From: Planctomycetota bacterium
GTDB lineage: Bacteria > Planctomycetota > Phycisphaerae > UBA1845 > PWPN01
Assembly (NCBI GenBank): GCA_022711465.1
Contig: JAKLEZ010000007.1
Location: 1 to 64,000, forward strand
Length of the DNA stretch: 64,000 bases
Direction of reading: 5' to 3'
Part shown: positions 28,128-37,168 of the stretch, piece after piece
How the letters are laid out: each line of letters begins with the position of its first letter
Position numbering within the stretch: the stretch's first letter is position 1
Position numbers and translations under genes: made by a program
Notes under the pieces: model-generated
Told to the model about the DNA's origin: nothing
Database searches by the model: none
What the model saw: only the letters and a program-made list of their open reading frames with translations

Positions 28128-29048
28128 TCAGTTGCCGACTTCCCTTGGAAGGGGGATTTCCCGGCTGGTGTAGTTGTTCGTGAACCGGTTAATGGTCATC
28201 TGCTTGAACATCATCTTCTCCGCGTGAAAATCGAAGAAGAGGGCCATGGCCACTCCGCGGCCGGCTTGTTTGAGACCTCCGGTGCCGTGCCGGTAGTCGT
28301 TGATCATGCGGGCATCCGCTCCCCACCAAAGATGCTCGGGCTGGAACATGTCATGCCATCCGAACATGTCCAAAGGCAGATCCGCATTCGCCTCGGTGAT
28401 GTAGATCAGGCGGCTGGTGGTGGGAACCCGAGAGATCATGGTCAAGCCCTGGGAGTTGAAGTACTGGTTGCTGCCGCGCTTGTTGATTCTCTCCTCCTCG
28501 AAGTTGAAGGCGTTGGCCACGTAATCATACGGCTGTTCCCTGATCGGTTTGCCCGCGAAATCGCTGGCCGTGTCACCTCCCTGCGGGAATACCGGGCACT
28601 GCAGGGCCGGCATGCGGGCGAAGATGGGAGCCAGCCTCTTGTCCCGGCTCTGGTTGTGCGGATCCTGCTCGAACTGGATCAAAGGATACTTCGGTCCACC
28701 GAGATAGCCGGACATGACCTCAGGGACGAGTACATGCGGGAGGCCGTGGCCGCCTTTGCTGTCGTCGCGAGAATCGTATTGCCCGTAGTAGTAGTCGCGG
28801 GGGACGAAGCCCCTGTGGTCATGGGCGTAGGCGCTGGCCGATTTGCCGAAGTGGCTCACGTTGTTGAGGCAGAGGATTGCCCTGGCCTGGGCTCTGGCTC
28901 CCGACAGGGAAGGCAGGAGAATCGCCAGCAGCAGGGCAATGATGGCTACCACGACCAACACTTCGATCAGCGTGAACGCTGTCCGGCCGGACACGCTTGC
29001 GCGGCCACATGTCGAGATCGTCCTGCGGTCTGCGATGTGAGACTTCAT
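28128..29048 (-). CDS. type II secretion/prepilin-like protein (planctomycete family)
   Basis: 306 residues; GGGAGG site 9 bases before the ATG. The N-terminus carries a basic leader ending in GRTA and the prepilin cleavage/methylation motif FTLIEVLVVVAII (~24-36), then a hydrophobic helix. The remainder is the soluble head seen in the expanded planctomycete prepilin families: CLNNVSHFGKSASAYAHDHRG after the helix, and FFDFHAEKMM near the C-terminus. The leader should be cut by a prepilin peptidase. Role in a pseudopilus or at the surface is inferred; these genes occur in many scattered copies and are often not tied to a secretion cluster. Confidence 0.85.
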   Translation of the reverse strand: MKSHIADRRTISTCGRASVSGRTAFTLIEVLVVVAIIALLLAILLPSLSGARAQARAILCLNNVSHFGKSASAYAHDHRGFVPRDYYYGQYDSRDDSKGGHGLPHVLVPEVMSGYLGGPKYPLIQFEQDPHNQSRDKRLAPIFARMPALQCPVFPQGGDTASDFAGKPIREQPYDYVANAFNFEEERINKRGSNQYFNSQGLTMISRVPTTSRLIYITEANADLPLDMFGWHDMFQPEHLWWGADARMINDYRHGTGGLKQAGRGVAMALFFDFHAEKMMFKQMTINRFTNNYTSREIPLPREVGN

Positions 29049-29088
29049 ACCCAGGTTCCTCCCTGAAGTCGCCAGCCGATGAACGCCT

Positions 29089-29436
29089 TCAACCGCCAGC
29101 CCGAACCGAGTTCAACTGGGTCGAATGGCACTTCGGACAGTAGGGATCTCGCCCTTCCTGCCTGAACTTCCGCCGATCGCAGGGCAGGACCGTGCCGCAC
29201 TTCGCGCATTGAACGGCGGGCCACACCGCTTCCTGGCTGCATTTTGGGCATCTCAGGGGCGGCCGCGAAATCGAGCCCTCATATCGATGCCCGCAGGCGG
29301 AGCAGGCCAACGGCCTGAGCAGGGTGATGGTCTCGTGCTCAGAGCCGCCCGAGGACAACATCGATCGGGCTGCGAAGGCAATCAAGCCAACCGCGCCTGC
29401 CGCCGCCATCGCTATCCAGATGCGTTGTCGGGTCAT
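29089..29436 (-). CDS. membrane-anchored double zinc-ribbon protein
   Basis: 115 residues from an ATG at 29436; an upstream extension to 29526 is possible but unlike protein. One N-terminal helix (IWIAMAAAGAVGLIAFAA) is followed by cysteine pairs ACSACGH, RCPKCSQ, QCAKCGT and YCPKCHS, enough for two zinc ribbons. It starts 40 bases downstream of the prepilin start on the same strand, i.e. just upstream of that gene in transcription, and may be cotranscribed with it. Function unknown. Confidence 0.65.
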   Translation of the reverse strand: MTRQRIWIAMAAAGAVGLIAFAARSMLSSGGSEHETITLLRPLACSACGHRYEGSISRPPLRCPKCSQEAVWPAVQCAKCGTVLPCDRRKFRQEGRDPYCPKCHSTQLNSVRAGG

Positions 29437-29940
29437 GTGATTGCCGTATACCCCGTCTCGCGGCCGGCTCACGATTGGCCTGGCTGCGCCTGCAACCTCG
29501 CCACAAGGCGGCGAGTTGGCCCCCAAAGAGATGCGGCATCTTGGATACCGAGCGTATCGGCCGACTTGGAGCTGACTTCTGAGCTGCCAACCGCTCGCAG
29601 CACCCTGCCGGATTCCCTTCTATTGTATGATGCGGCGGCTGGTATCGCAAGCGGGTTTGCCGGGCCGCCCCGAAGGCCCGAAGGCACTGGGCGGTATTCC
29701 CTGATCGGGCGATGGCTGTATTCAGGTTCCGCCTCGCCCACGGGGTCTGAACAGCGAGAAGTGTAGAGCATCACGCCCCCGGACATCGTGTACCCTGCCC
29801 CGTTGCTTCCACTGGCTGGCCCGCTCGGCCTCCAGGCCCAGCAGGTTCCGTGAGACAGGAAAGCCGCTTGAATTAGCACCGGCGAGACGCCGGCGCCATA
29901 CCTACTGAGATCAGCTCCAGGGCAACGCTGAGGCAAGCCA
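29437..29940. other. intergenic stretch, no supported gene
   Basis: About 500 bases between two minus-strand genes. A 193-codon minus frame crosses it but is Ser/Pro/Arg-rich, lacks a ribosome site and overlaps the next gene. I see no RNA gene or terminator. Confidence 0.5.
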
Positions 29941-30195
29941 TCATCTTCGCCGCCTGCGGAGGAGGTAACGGACGAATGAGCCCAGGCCGGCGAAGCGGTA
30001 TCCCGGATCGGCGTAGTGTTCGACCACGTAGAAGGCGAAGTAGTAGGCACGGGCAGAGGCCCAGCTGACGACGGCCAGCAGGGCGGCGGTTCGCAGTGTA
30101 GGTTGTTCCTGCAGGATCAGGATGCACGCCAGCATGGCCAGGAGGAGAAACAGGAGGCCTTTGAGATACAACAGCTTGGGGTTGGTAATGTCCAT
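29941..30195 (-). CDS. small conserved membrane protein
   Basis: 84 residues from the ATG at 30195 (MDITNPKLLYLKG), preferred over 30234 because the coding character starts there and AAGG precedes it. Two membrane helices (GLLFLLLAMLACILIL and AALLAVVSWASARAYYFAF) are followed by VVEHYADPGYRFAGLGSFVRYL and an Arg-rich end. I have the impression of a small family in planctomycetes of this same layout, with no known function. Located between two gene-poor stretches. Confidence 0.6.
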   Translation of the reverse strand: MDITNPKLLYLKGLLFLLLAMLACILILQEQPTLRTAALLAVVSWASARAYYFAFYVVEHYADPGYRFAGLGSFVRYLLRRRRR

Positions 30196-30605
30196 GGGCC
30201 CTTGCCTTCGGAAATTCAGCGAGGCCTGGTTCATTCGTCCCGGATCACGCCGCGGGACGAGGGCAGGAGGCGATTATACACCCGACCGCCCTGGTCAGGT
30301 CGCCCGCAGATCCACGCCGATGGATGCAGATGCTGAAGCCTGCCGGCTCCAGCCGACGGCGAAGGCGTTGTGCGCCCCAGACTGGCCGCAGGGCAGGCGG
30401 CTTTGCGGTCCCCCGCAGGCTCGACGGTCGGATGCTGAATGTCTGGTACCACCCGACCGAGGTATCGAGGCATGTCACGGGCGCGAGGGGTGTGCTTTCT
30501 CCGTTCTTCCTTCTCCATTCGCAACTTCCATGTCCTCATTGCTTTACCGTTGCCCTTCAAGGTATAACCCTCTCCGTGAGACAGACTGAGAAGCGCCGCC
30601 GAGTC
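30196..30605. other. intergenic stretch before selD
   Basis: 410 bases. The selD reading frame stays open through most of it, but the translation is low-complexity and unlike SelD. GGTATAACC at about 30561 might be a -10 element. Nothing else seen. Confidence 0.4.
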
Positions 30606-32174
30606 ATGCAGCGGTCCATCCGCCTGGGGCACTGCATTTGTGATCCCAAGACGCCGTGCCCGTGCGACCTGCTGCGCGAGAAGGACGTGTGTCTCTGTGC
30701 CGGCGAGCGGGTGCAGCCGACGGAAGGGCCGGTGCGGCTGACCCATTTGGTCGAGAAGGCCGGCTGTGCGTCAAAGATCGACCAGGCGGCGCTCCGTAAG
30801 GTGTTACAGGGGCTTCCGGTGTCCGAGGATCCCAAGGTTCTCATCGGCGTACCCGCCGGCGACGACGCAGGCGTGTACTCGCTCGGAAACGAAGAGGCCC
30901 TGGTTCAGACCGTCGACGTCTTCACTCCCTCGGTGGACGACCCCTATCTTTTTGGCCAGATCGCGGCGGCCAACTCGGTCAGCGACGTCTACGCCATGGG
31001 AGGCAAGCCGATCACCGCTTTGTCCATCGTCGGCTTCCCCATTCGCGAAGTGCCTGATTCCGTCCTGCAAGACATCCTGCGTGGGGGGATCGACAAGATG
31101 GCCGAGGCCGGTGTGGCCGTTATTGGCGGGCACAGTGTCCAGGATCGAGAGATCAAGGCGGGCTTCGCCGTCACCGGTCTGATAGACCCCAGGCGGATTG
31201 TCACCAACGCGGGTGTACGCCCGGGTGACGCCCTTATCCTGACCAAGCCGCTGGGTACGGGCATCATCGCCTTTGCCGCCCAGATCGATCGCTGCCCACC
31301 GGGGGCCCTGGAGGCGGCTGCACGATCCATGGTCACGCTCAACAAGGTGGCCGCCGAGCTCATGCTCACGTCTGGCGCCCATGCCTGTACGGACATCACC
31401 GGCTTCGGACTGATGGGTCACCTGACGGCCATGGCTGCCGCCAGCGAGGTGGACGTCGAGGTCGTGTGGGACGATCTGCCGCTGTTGCCCGGTGTTCTGG
31501 AATGCCTGGCCCAGGGTATCCTGCCCGGCGGCGTCGAGCGGAACCGCGAATCCAGCGGCGACCATGTCTCGGCTGACGGTCTGGAGCCGGTGATGCTTGA
31601 TCTATGCTTCGACCCGCAGACCTCGGGCGGACTGCTCGTCGCTCTGCCCGAGAACGAGGCGCCCCGATTCATCGCCCGTATGCGTGACGCCGGGATGGGG
31701 GGCGCGGCCGTCATCGGCAGGGCGGTCACGCCGGGCAGCGGAAGGGTGACCGTTCGGACGACAGGTCAGAGGTGTCTCTTGGTGCCATCGACTGGCGGCA
31801 GGCAGGCGGAGTGGCCCGTGACCCGAACCGAGGAGGATCCGAGCATGTCTTCACACGGTGATGAAGTGCCCTGTTGCAGCGACGCCGTCGGCGGCATGGC
31901 AGCCGGCGGCCGCGGGGTGAGTGAGATTCAGCGAAGGTACCAGGAGTTCCTCAAGGCCGTGAACCAGCCGGGTGCTCTTGACGCTCACACCAAGCAGGCG
32001 ATCGCGATTGCCTTGTCGGTCCTGGCCCGCTGCGAACCCTGCCTGAAAATGCACCTGAAGAAAGCCCGAGAGAAGGGCTTCTGCCAGGATGAAATCGATG
32101 AAGCCGCCTGGATGGCGATTTCCTTTGGCGGCTCGCCGCTGATGGTGTGGTATAATGCCCATTCGAAGGGTTGA
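30606..32174 (+). CDS. selD: selenide, water dikinase (SelD) fused to an AhpD-like domain
   Basis: 522 residues from the ATG at 30606 (GTG at 30576 is an alternative). A cysteine-rich extension (1-42: CICDPKTPCPC, VCLCAGE) precedes SelD. The SelD core (~43-395) has catalytic Cys54 and Lys57 in AGCASK, matching Cys17/Lys20 of E. coli, then PAGDDAGVYS and NSVSDVYAMGG. It makes selenophosphate from selenide and ATP for Sec synthesis. After a linker comes a carboxymuconolactone-decarboxylase/AhpD-like domain (~420-522) with redox motif CEPCLKMH (Cys476, Cys479, His483). An internal ATG at 31845 with AGGAGG 8 bases upstream could yield a free 109-residue AhpD-like protein. tRNA-Sec lies 26 bases downstream; selA and selB are not in the window. 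Confidence 0.9.
   Translation: MQRSIRLGHCICDPKTPCPCDLLREKDVCLCAGERVQPTEGPVRLTHLVEKAGCASKIDQAALRKVLQGLPVSEDPKVLIGVPAGDDAGVYSLGNEEALVQTVDVFTPSVDDPYLFGQIAAANSVSDVYAMGGKPITALSIVGFPIREVPDSVLQDILRGGIDKMAEAGVAVIGGHSVQDREIKAGFAVTGLIDPRRIVTNAGVRPGDALILTKPLGTGIIAFAAQIDRCPPGALEAAARSMVTLNKVAAELMLTSGAHACTDITGFGLMGHLTAMAAASEVDVEVVWDDLPLLPGVLECLAQGILPGGVERNRESSGDHVSADGLEPVMLDLCFDPQTSGGLLVALPENEAPRFIARMRDAGMGGAAVIGRAVTPGSGRVTVRTTGQRCLLVPSTGGRQAEWPVTRTEEDPSMSSHGDEVPCCSDAVGGMAAGGRGVSEIQRRYQEFLKAVNQPGALDAHTKQAIAIALSVLARCEPCLKMHLKKAREKGFCQDEIDEAAWMAISFGGSPLMVWYNAHSKG
31831..31847 (+). promoter_or_regulatory. internal Shine-Dalgarno and ATG inside selD fusion
   Basis: AGGAGG at 31831-31836, eight bases, then ATG at 31845 in the same frame. 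It sits exactly in the linker between SelD and the AhpD-like domain. It suggests either internal initiation or a relic of two formerly separate genes. Confidence 0.6.
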
Positions 32175-32200
32175 CCCGGTTGTCCGGGCCGACTCGACTC

Positions 32201-32297
32201 GGAGGTGACAGGTGCCTGGTGGTGCTCCTGGTCTTCAAAATCAGTGTGGGGCTCGATGAGGGTCCTGGGTGGGTTCGATTCCCATTCACCTCCGCCA
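32201..32297 (+). tRNA. selC: tRNA-Sec (selenocysteine, anticodon TCA)
   Basis: 97 bases including encoded CCA. The 8-bp acceptor GGAGGTGA/TCACCTCC is longer than in ordinary tRNAs. The anticodon stem CTGGT/ATCAG closes the loop CTTCAAA with TCA at 32235-32237. The extra arm is long (TGTGGGGCTCGATGAGGGTCC region), and the T arm reads GTGGG-TTCGATT-CCCAT. These are the defining features of tRNA-Sec, which decodes UGA with a SECIS element. It is directly downstream of selD on the same strand. Confidence 0.96.
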
Positions 32298-32321
32298 TTT
32301 GCTGATTGAGGGTGTGGGCTC

Positions 32322-32681
32322 GTGTTGAGTGTGGTCCGAAGACTGATACCTCCCGTGCTCCTTGTCGTCCTCGGCGCAGCGGCCGTGTCCTATGGTGTCC
32401 GCTTGCATGCCAGGACGGTGGAAGTGCAGGAGGAGATCACGATCCAGGTGCCTGTTCCAGCCAGGCCGAAGATCCCGGGTCTGTCGATATTCGGTGCCCG
32501 GCCGCAGCCGCCCGGGCCTCCGCCGCGCAAGGAGAAGGTCTGGGTCAAGGAAACGCTCTCCGAGCCGGTGATGGTGAAAGACGTTACCGTTGGTGGCCTG
32601 ACTCTAATCCGCGCGGGTGAGGACAAGGGTCTCATCCGGCGAACCTACTTCGGCGACATGCCCTCCTTGTGCCCTACCTGA
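32322..32681 (+). CDS. small membrane-anchored hypothetical protein
   Basis: 119 residues from a GTG at 32322 with GAGGGTG upstream. One N-terminal helix (LIPPVLLVVLGAAAVSYGV), then a periplasmic Pro-rich section (~45-75) and a short beta-rich end (VMVKDVTVGGLTLIRAGED). It starts 24 bases after tRNA-Sec and ends 18 bases before the polyferredoxin gene, so probably works with it. No family recognised. Confidence 0.6.
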   Translation: MLSVVRRLIPPVLLVVLGAAAVSYGVRLHARTVEVQEEITIQVPVPARPKIPGLSIFGARPQPPGPPPRKEKVWVKETLSEPVMVKDVTVGGLTLIRAGEDKGLIRRTYFGDMPSLCPT

Positions 32682-32699
32682 GTACACTGACGAAAGGTC

Positions 32700-33587
32700 A
32701 TGGTGGCCATGGCCAACCCATCCGAGGATTCCTTCGCAAGACGTTGGAGCCGCCGACGAGCCTGGATTCAGGCTGCCTTTCTGCTGGTCTGGCTCGATCC
32801 GCTCTTGTTCCGGATGCACAGCGTGTGCTCGCCGGTGTTTCACTGCTATTCCTGCCCGCTAGCCACCTTCGCCTGCCCGGTAGGCGTCATCGCCAACTTC
32901 AGCGCCTTGCACGTGTTCCCGTTCCTGGCCGTCGGCACGCTGGTGCTGGTTGGGGCATCGATTGGTGGGGCGGTCTGCGGCTGGGTCTGCCCCTTCGGAT
33001 TCCTGCAGGATCTGATCGGCCGCGTGCCGACTCCAAAGCTCCGTCTCCCTGCCTGGACAAGTCTTTTCCGCTACGCGGTGCTCATCGGCTTGGTGCTGGT
33101 CATGCCGTTTCTGTACGGTGAAGAGCACGCGCTCTTCTTCTGCCGGCTGTGCCCGGCGGGGGCGCTGGAGGGTGCCGTGCCCGGCGTCATCAAGGCGGCC
33201 ATGGCCCACAGCCCCATTCCTTGGCCAAGCACCGCCAAGTTGACCCTTCTGGGGCTCGTCCTCGCGGCCATGTTCATCAAGTGGCGACCCTGGTGTACCC
33301 TGTTTTGCCCTCTGGGGGCCATCTTCGGTTTGTTCAACCGGTTCTCCCTGTTGGTCCTCCGGTTCGAGAGTGACGCGTGCCGAAGCTGCGGGGCCTGCGG
33401 CAAGATGTGCAAGTATGGCGTCCTTCCAGCCAGGAACCTCAACAACTCCCGCTGTATCCGCTGCCTGGAGTGTACCCGTTGCGAGGCGATCAAGCTGGGC
33501 AGCGCCACCCAGACCTCCGGGCTGGCCACCTGCCCGCGTCCCGAACGCATCCCGACCACTACCGAGGCCCCACTCACGCCGAGTTGA
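32700..33587 (+). CDS. NapH/polyferredoxin-type 4Fe-4S membrane protein
   Basis: 295 residues, GAAAGG site before the ATG (a second ATG at 32709 is possible). About five membrane helices are interspersed with cysteine motifs CYSCPLATFACPVG, CGWVCPFG, CRLCPAGAL and CTLFCPLGA, the pattern of NapH/NosR/RdxA-like membrane electron carriers. A cytoplasmic ferredoxin part (~220-270) has CRSCGACGKMCKYG and CIRCLECTRC, enough for two clusters. It likely moves electrons between quinol and an unknown redox partner. Next to selD and selC, a link to a selenoenzyme is possible but unproven; no such enzyme is encoded here. Confidence 0.85.
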   Translation: MVAMANPSEDSFARRWSRRRAWIQAAFLLVWLDPLLFRMHSVCSPVFHCYSCPLATFACPVGVIANFSALHVFPFLAVGTLVLVGASIGGAVCGWVCPFGFLQDLIGRVPTPKLRLPAWTSLFRYAVLIGLVLVMPFLYGEEHALFFCRLCPAGALEGAVPGVIKAAMAHSPIPWPSTAKLTLLGLVLAAMFIKWRPWCTLFCPLGAIFGLFNRFSLLVLRFESDACRSCGACGKMCKYGVLPARNLNNSRCIRCLECTRCEAIKLGSATQTSGLATCPRPERIPTTTEAPLTPS

Positions 33588-33792
33588 GTCGGGCAGCAGT
33601 CCGTGACTGAGTGTGGCTCAGACGGATCGTGCGGCTCCGCAGCCATCCCCGCGCGACATGGTATGTGCCAGATGGGGCGTCAACCCATGTGGGGCCCGCA
33701 GGTGTGCGGGTAAGGTTGAGAAGAAGAGAATAGGGAACCCCGGGCGCCCTCCCGGTCCGACCCGGAACCTCGAGGGCTGGTATCACGGTCGC

Positions 33793-34179
33793 TCACCCGC
33801 GTTTGGCGCGGAAGCAATCGCGGCAGTAGACCGGGCGGCCCTGCGTGGGCTTGAAAGGCACCGTTGTGGTTGCGCCGCACTCGGCACAGACGGCCTCGAA
33901 TGACTCGCGGGGTCCGCCTGTGCCGCCGCGTCCGCCACCAAAGGGCCGATCGCCGCCGCCGCGGTTGCCGAAAGCCTCGTTCCCGGGCGAGCCGCCGCCG
34001 GTTCTGTGGGCTCCACTGCGTCCGCCACCGCCGGTCTTCTTGCGCTTCTCTCGGCAATCCCGGCAGCGCTTGGGTTCGTTGGTGAAACCACGCTCAGCAT
34101 AGCGGGCTTGGTCTTCGGCGGAGTGCACGAAGGGCTGGCCGCAGTCCACACAGGTGATCGTTTTGTCCTCGAATGACAT
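33793..34179 (-). CDS. double zinc-ribbon protein (CxxC-x17-CxxC type)
   Basis: 128 residues from the ATG at 34179, placed by GGAG 10 bases upstream; an earlier ATG at 34188 overlaps that site. The N-terminal zinc ribbon (TITCVDCGQPF ... RCRDCREKRK, ~5-45), a Gly/Arg/Asn-rich flexible middle (~46-88), and the C-terminal CxxC-x17-CxxC ribbon (AVCAECGATT ... YCRDCFRAKRG, ~93-128) are characteristic of a small bacterial family. Nucleic-acid binding is likely given the basic glycine-rich linker, but the role is unknown. Confidence 0.75.
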   Translation of the reverse strand: MSFEDKTITCVDCGQPFVHSAEDQARYAERGFTNEPKRCRDCREKRKKTGGGGRSGAHRTGGGSPGNEAFGNRGGGDRPFGGGRGGTGGPRESFEAVCAECGATTTVPFKPTQGRPVYCRDCFRAKRG

Positions 34180-35095
34180 GGGCAACATTCTCCGGTTCAG
34201 GGACAGGCCATAATCCTATGGCGAAATGGGCTCGCAGAAGGTCTCAAGCAACTCCAACCAAGTGTCTGTTGAGCCTTGGCAAGTGCACCGAAAGGGAAGG
34301 TGAGAGCGGACTGCCCGCATTCGACCACCCATGGGGCCCACAAACGCTACTCGCACATTATCCTCTGTTGCGGTTCGACGTCAAGCCCTGCTGGCTCCTT
34401 GCAGCCCAGTTTGTTGACCTCTCCGCGGGGGCTGGCGACGTTTCTGAAGCGGCGTTCATCTTCAAGGCGGGGCAGACCGATACGCCCTCGGGTGATATCA
34501 TTGGGACAAGTGGCCTGTGAACTGGTCCTGAAGGCGGGCCAGGGCCCATGCCGGAGGGGTGCACCGTTTCGGCTCGGGTAGTTACCCCTCCTCCTCCGCC
34601 CTTTCCGCCGATCGCACGAGCCTGGCCGCATCACTTCGGCAGGTTCTTCGGTCGCTGGGACAGATGGCTGCCGGGTTGCCTGGACCACATTCCTGGTACC
34701 GACCTGTATGCCGCGAATCCCGTCAGGGAGGGCGGAGACGACCCCTATCGAGGTGTGGCCGGGGGCACCGATATGGCCGCCACGGCTGGCTACTGGCTCG
34801 ACCGCTCCCAACCCGAGGATCCAATCTCTCGCCCGCTGGGGATCTTGAGCCGACTGTCCCCGGGTAACCCTCTCGGCCGTGAATACCCTCTGCGGACGCC
34901 ATGTCGGGTACGGGGTGCGGAACTTTCTTTCGCCGACGGCTGGGATGCTGATCTGTTCGCCGTGCCGATGGGAATACGCCGGATTGACGGATTGCCGTCT
35001 GATCAACGGAAGCGGGATTGCCTGCCAGTCCAGAGCATGTTTGGGGTGAGCCGACAGGTTGGCGGTGAGTCACCCTCGGGTTGCCCGACGAGCGG
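34180..35095. other. gene-poor region
   Basis: About 915 bases. Overlapping long frames exist on both strands (up to ~220 codons), yet neither shows motifs, ribosome sites or protein-like composition, and they are probably random. No RNA gene seen. Confidence 0.5.
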
Positions 35096-36931
35096 CTACT
35101 GGTCGGTGCCCACCTCGACGGTCACGTCGTATCGTGCGTGTTGGGTGTCAAGGGGTATTCGTATTTCGATTCGGCCCTCAGACACTTCCGCCCGGCCGTC
35201 CTTGCGGTAGGGATTGTGCGGTAGGGCAGGCCAGTGCAGGCTGGCGGTCGATGGCAGACCGAGCCGGTAACCGGTGAAGGTGAGGCCACCGCCCAGTTCC
35301 TCGGGCGACAGGTCAATCGGCGAGTTGCCCAGCTGGTGTCTTGTTCCACGGCACGTATCGAATGTCTTGCCCAAGTGTGGCAGCAGGGTCAGGTGAGCGG
35401 CTACGGGTAAAGCCGATCTGGTGGTTGTCTCCACGGTGTAGACTAGCGTTCGCTGGTTGTGAGGCTGGACGCGAATGGTGCACGTCTCCTGGCCGTAGGT
35501 GCAATCCAGCCCGGGCGAAGGCTGGTCGACGAGTGTGATGCGGGATGGGATGTGGAAGAGTGTGCCCTTGGGCTCGAAGTCCGGGTTGGTATCGCCGCTC
35601 TTGTGGGCGAGAAGGGCGGTATCGCCGACCGTGAAGCTGCTCCACGCCGGTTGCAGCTTGGTGTTCCCGCCGCCGATGATGAGACCGGTCTTCTCGTGGT
35701 AGATGCTCACCAGATTCTGGCGGTCCTGGATCCATCGCGAAGTGGACAGCGGTGAGGTGAAGGCGGAGAGACAGATGAACCACGGTCCCTGTGAAACCGT
35801 CATGGCCCGATTGGTCCCCCTGTCTCGGAGCACGAACAGCTGCCTGAGGGCCTCAAAACCGGGGGCGTCTTTCGCCAGTCTCTGATCAAGCCGGTGTTCC
35901 ACATTCTTGGTCGATCCGGCGGGCTCGCCGCGGCGGTTTGGCGATTCGGGTTCTTCAGTGGTTCCTTCCTGTCCGTACAACAGCAGTGACGCGCACAGGT
36001 CCGTGCTCAGTTTCTTCGGTCCGAGCTTGAGCCACTGGTTGTGCAGATAAGCCCGCCCGTCCGGCGTGAACGTGAACCCGACGTTGGCCTCGGCCACGGT
36101 GTCGTGGTAGGGATTGCGCTGGTCGATGGTCTCGACGTTCCGGCCGTCGGGATAGGTGAAGTGGCGATGGTACCGGGCTGCTCGCTGCAGGGCCTCCAGG
36201 GCGGCCTTGTCGCCGCTGGCAGCGAAGTAGACTCCAACGGCGTCGACATACACGAAGTTGTAGCTGATGACCGGGCCGCCGCCCTCGGACCAGAAGCCGC
36301 CCTCGGACTGGGCCTTGATGACCTGGGCCATGATCTGGGACGCTCGGGTGCACCATTCCGGCCGGTCCAAGGTCTGTCCTGCCAGATAGAGCCCCATGGC
36401 ATGATGGGTGGGGATGTTGTGTACGTGTCCGAACTGGCTGCGTTCGATTCTGGCATATCCGAGGGTGAGGGCCCTGGCCCATTTCTCGCGCCGGTTGGTC
36501 GGCATGTCGGCCTTGATCAGGCTGTAAGCCCGGGCCCATCGCGAGTAGGTCCAGGGCATGTGGATCTTGCCCCAGGTGCTGCCGTCCTTCTTTCGGAAAA
36601 CCCATTGGCCGGCGGCGTCCGCGTCGGCGATCAGGGCATCCCCGGCGTTCATGATCACTTCGAGGAGCTTCGTGTCCTTGTGGTACTTGTTACCCGGCCC
36701 TGGTGTGGCGTAGGCCACTGCGAGCGGGTACATCACGTTCTGATCGCTGCAGATCCAGATGCCCTTGCCGAAGTGGCCGGTCACCGGATCGTAGTCCTCG
36801 AGAATGCCAGGCACGGCATCGACCAGTCTGGCCAGGGCGTCGTTCTTGAAACTCAGATTGCCGGCCGTGGCCGGGTTCGCCAAGATGCAGATGGCAAGGA
36901 GCGGCGGCGTGTGTCGGCGAATCGAGGTCAT
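35096..36931 (-). CDS. secreted alpha-toroid plus beta-sandwich protein, lyase-like
   Basis: 611 residues from the ATG at 36931, chosen for AAAAGG 11 bases upstream and the signal peptide that follows (HTPPLLAICILANPATAG). Residues ~30-330 are helix-rich with repeated aromatic/Gly patterns (HMPWTYSRWARAY, HNIPTHHAMGLYLAG, GGFWSEGGGPVISYNF) like an (alpha/alpha) toroid. The rest (~390-611) is beta-rich. This layout resembles polysaccharide lyases of the chondroitin or heparin type, but I cannot match a family. His, Tyr and Asn residues in the toroid (e.g. DQRNPYHDT) might be catalytic. Likely glycan degradation in the periplasm. Confidence 0.65.
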   Translation of the reverse strand: MTSIRRHTPPLLAICILANPATAGNLSFKNDALARLVDAVPGILEDYDPVTGHFGKGIWICSDQNVMYPLAVAYATPGPGNKYHKDTKLLEVIMNAGDALIADADAAGQWVFRKKDGSTWGKIHMPWTYSRWARAYSLIKADMPTNRREKWARALTLGYARIERSQFGHVHNIPTHHAMGLYLAGQTLDRPEWCTRASQIMAQVIKAQSEGGFWSEGGGPVISYNFVYVDAVGVYFAASGDKAALEALQRAARYHRHFTYPDGRNVETIDQRNPYHDTVAEANVGFTFTPDGRAYLHNQWLKLGPKKLSTDLCASLLLYGQEGTTEEPESPNRRGEPAGSTKNVEHRLDQRLAKDAPGFEALRQLFVLRDRGTNRAMTVSQGPWFICLSAFTSPLSTSRWIQDRQNLVSIYHEKTGLIIGGGNTKLQPAWSSFTVGDTALLAHKSGDTNPDFEPKGTLFHIPSRITLVDQPSPGLDCTYGQETCTIRVQPHNQRTLVYTVETTTRSALPVAAHLTLLPHLGKTFDTCRGTRHQLGNSPIDLSPEELGGGLTFTGYRLGLPSTASLHWPALPHNPYRKDGRAEVSEGRIEIRIPLDTQHARYDVTVEVGTDQ

Positions 36932-37168
36932 GACGTTGCCCATCCTTTTGCCACAGGCCGCTCGGGTCCGGCTCGGGATATTCAGGTTCACGGGGTTATA
37001 CCATGAAGCCGGCTGCCCGGGAATCACGATGGCTCGCGTTCGGGTGTGTCGCCCATGCAGCGCAGGGTTGCGCCGATCCCGAGAGGAGGAGGCGTCGTCG
37101 GGGCCACGTGCTCGCGGTCTTCCGACATGCTGCTCATGATCAGAGTTTCCTCTCGGTGAGACCGCTTC

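Noticed and set aside
33585..33720. Reading through the TGA of the polyferredoxin gene as selenocysteine
   Set aside because: The frame stays open ~44 codons and selC is nearby, but there is no convincing SECIS hairpin just after the TGA and the ferredoxin domain is already complete.
34347..35210. Opposing ~220-codon frames between the zinc-ribbon and alpha-toroid genes
   Set aside because: Both are equally open and neither has protein-like composition or a start signal, so neither is supported.
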